This document shows, one piece after another, positions 62,511 to 64,000 of a DNA stretch of 64,000 nucleotides. The DNA is from Lysobacter silvisoli. Lineage in GTDB: Bacteria > Pseudomonadota > Gammaproteobacteria > Xanthomonadales > Xanthomonadaceae. How positions within the stretch are numbered: position 1 is the first letter of the stretch; every line of letters begins with the position of its first letter. A model generated the notes under the pieces. The model did no database searches. It was given only the letters and a program-made list of their open reading frames with translations, and had not been told where the DNA came from. Location of the stretch: NCBI RefSeq assembly GCF_003382365.1, contig NZ_QTSU01000001.1, positions 2,480,001 to 2,544,000 of the forward strand. The letters run 5' to 3'. Made by a program: the position numbers and the translations under genes.

Positions 62511-63836
62511 ATGTCGCACGATCCAGCGGTCCTCTACCCCGCCCACTTGGCCGAGCTGCAGCGCCGCACCCACGAGGCCCTGGAGCGCGCCGGTTTCGAT
62601 CACCTGGTCGTGCCCAGCGGCAGCCTGCACTATCAGGTCTTCGACGACCGCGACTATCCCTACGCGGTCAATCCCCAGTTCAAGGCCTGGCTGCCGCTGA
62701 CCCGCAATCCCGGAAGCTGGCTGGTGGTCACCCCGGGCCGCAAACCCAAGCTGATCTACCTGCAGCCGTTCGACTACTGGCACGTGGTGCCGCAGGCGCC
62801 GAGCGGCTACTGGGTCGAGCATTACGACATCGTGGTGATCCGCACGCCGGACGAAGCGGCCGCGCACCTGCCGGCGGACCCCGCGCGCTGCGCGATCCTG
62901 GGCGAGCCGCAGAGCGCGCTGGGCGCCTATGTGCCCAACAATCCGGCCGAGGCCATCGCCTACCTGGAGTTCCACCGCGCCTACAAGACGCCGTACGAAG
63001 TGCAGATGATGCGCGCGGCCACCCGCCGCGGCGTGCGCGCGCACCGCGCCGCCGAAGCCGCGTTCCGCGACGGCCGCAGCGAGTTCGACATCCACCTGGC
63101 CTACTGCGCCGCCGCGCGCCAGGACGCGGGCGAGCTGCCGTACAACAACATCGTCGCGCTGAACCAGAACGGCGCGGTGCTGCACTACACCGAACTGGAG
63201 CGCGAGGCGCCGGCGCAGCTGCGCAGCTTCCTCATCGACGCCGGCGCCAGCCACCACGGCTACGCCTGCGACATCACCCGCACCTACGCCGCCGACGCCG
63301 GCAGCGAATTCCAGGCCCTGATCGACGCGGTCGACGCGGCGCAGCTGAAGATGTGCGACCAGGTCCGCGCCGGCAACGACTACAAGCGCATCCACCTGGA
63401 CGCGCACCTGGCGCTGTCGGGCATCCTCAAGGACTTCGGCGTGATCAAGGTGACGCCGGAAACCGCGCTGGAAACCGGCGTGAGCAACGTGTTCTTCCCG
63501 CACGGCATCGGTCACGGCATCGGCCTGCAGGTGCACGACGTGGCCGGCTTCGCCGCCTCGGACCGCGGCGGCAGCATCGCCAAGCCCGAAGGCCAGCCCT
63601 ACCTGCGCCTGACCCGCGAGCTGGCGCCGGGCATGGCGGTGACCATCGAGCCGGGCGTGTACTTCATCGACCTGCTGCTGGACGGCCTGAAGCAGGGCCC
63701 GCACGCCGACTCGGTCGATTGGGCGCGCATCGACCGCTTCCGCCCTTACGGCGGCATCCGCATCGAGGACGATGTGGTCTGCACCGAGGCTGCGCCGATC
63801 AACCTCACCCGCGACGGCTTCGCCGAAGCGGCCTGA
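62511..63836 (+). CDS. pepQ: Xaa-Pro dipeptidase (M24 family)
   Basis: A 441-residue cytosolic metallopeptidase that splits Xaa-Pro dipeptides. Metal ligands: Asp in FLIDAGASHHGYACDITRTY (both Asp), His in HGIGHGIGLQVHD, Glu in TIEPGVYF and Glu in GGIRIEDDVV. The N-terminal SGSLHYQVFDDRDYPYAVN region is typical of PepQ. ATG at 62511. Confidence 0.95.
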   Translation: MSHDPAVLYPAHLAELQRRTHEALERAGFDHLVVPSGSLHYQVFDDRDYPYAVNPQFKAWLPLTRNPGSWLVVTPGRKPKLIYLQPFDYWHVVPQAPSGYWVEHYDIVVIRTPDEAAAHLPADPARCAILGEPQSALGAYVPNNPAEAIAYLEFHRAYKTPYEVQMMRAATRRGVRAHRAAEAAFRDGRSEFDIHLAYCAAARQDAGELPYNNIVALNQNGAVLHYTELEREAPAQLRSFLIDAGASHHGYACDITRTYAADAGSEFQALIDAVDAAQLKMCDQVRAGNDYKRIHLDAHLALSGILKDFGVIKVTPETALETGVSNVFFPHGIGHGIGLQVHDVAGFAASDRGGSIAKPEGQPYLRLTRELAPGMAVTIEPGVYFIDLLLDGLKQGPHADSVDWARIDRFRPYGGIRIEDDVVCTEAAPINLTRDGFAEAA

Positions 63837-63844
63837 GTCCGGCC

Positions 63845-63872
63845 GGCGCCCGCGCCAAGACGGCGCGGGCGC
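63845..63872. terminator. Hairpin between convergent genes
   Basis: GGCGCCCGCGCC-AAGAC-GGCGCGGGCGC, about 11 bp, between the pepQ stop and the cut-off minus-strand gene; may serve both directions, no U-run. Confidence 0.5.
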
Positions 63873-63878
63873 ATCGCT

Positions 63879-64000
63879 TCACCAGACGCGGTACACGCGC
63901 CCGCTTTGCACGCCTTCCACGCTGCGCTGGTAAGCCAGCGCGGCGCGCGCGGCGGTCACCGGCTCGAAGCCGGGGAAGAACGGGCCGTAGTCGGCCCAGG
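63879..64000 (-). CDS. C-terminal end of a protein cut by the window edge
   Basis: The last 39 or so codons of a minus-strand gene: ...WADYGPFFPGFEPVTAAR and RSVEGVQSGRVYRVW, stop at 63879-63881. The tail looks like that of an oxidoreductase or short-chain dehydrogenase relative, but too little is visible to name it. Confidence 0.6.
   Translation of the reverse strand, partial: WADYGPFFPGFEPVTAARAALAYQRSVEGVQSGRVYRVW

Overview
The window is a GC-rich (roughly 70%) chromosomal segment of a gammaproteobacterium. The gene content (BamD, RluD, gmk-rpoZ-spoT, a YbaL-type antiporter, many TonB-dependent receptors, a late cobalamin operon behind a B12 riboswitch) and the style of the intergenic repeats fit the Xanthomonadaceae/Lysobacteraceae, most likely Lysobacter or a close relative. 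This is inferred from sequence character, not from a database search. No prophage, insertion sequence, CRISPR array, rRNA or tRNA was recognised.

Layout. 1-8.8 kb: an NHL-propeller/M23-like fusion, the ABC-F ATPase YheS, the K+/H+ antiporter YbaL, YceH and an AraC/GyrI-like regulator. 8.9-20.7 kb (minus strand): a tightly coupled cobalamin locus in transcription order B12 riboswitch - btuB - two tandem btuM-like genes - cobO - cobB - cbiB - cobD - cobQ - cobU - cobT - cobC - cobS. This covers corrinoid uptake and everything from cobyrinate to cobalamin, but no corrin-ring synthesis genes are present here. 20.9-27.5 kb: a second TonB receptor, an exported amidohydrolase with a small overlapping gene, and a periplasmic alpha-carbonic anhydrase. 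27.5-36.7 kb (minus): ClpB behind a good sigma-32-like promoter, GloA, an NCS2-like permease, a DUF3574 lipoprotein, and a run rluD-pgeF-unknown-DUF4166-DCC. 36.8-46.3 kb: bamD, then gmk-rpoZ-spoT and yicC on the minus strand, divergent from rph-VOC-rdgB-ABM-lipoprotein-hemW. 46.5-52.4 kb: a DUF1631 protein coupled to a PilZ protein, facing a CHASE-PAS-GGDEF-EAL protein. 52.7-56.6 kb: two tandem paralogous membrane-anchored proteins and two small exported proteins of unknown role. 56.9-62.2 kb: an ECF sigma / FecR / STN-TonB receptor signalling set. 62.5-64 kb: an M24 Xaa-Pro peptidase and the end of one cut-off gene.

The most unusual feature is a modular dispersed repeat present four times (about 2.3, 7.3-7.9, 26.0 and 49.2 kb). 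It is a fixed-order string of hairpins, about 350-550 bp long, mostly between convergent genes. At several stem positions the four copies differ by paired changes (for example T-G, C-G and T-A at one base pair), which is what selection for a folded RNA or a DNA cruciform would leave. The tandem BtuM pair, the late-only cobalamin operon and the NHL-M23 fusion are the next most interesting items.

Operon logic is visible throughout as ATGA, GTGA or TTGA four-base overlaps. TTG starts are well supported for btuB and cobT by AGGAG sequences seven bases upstream.
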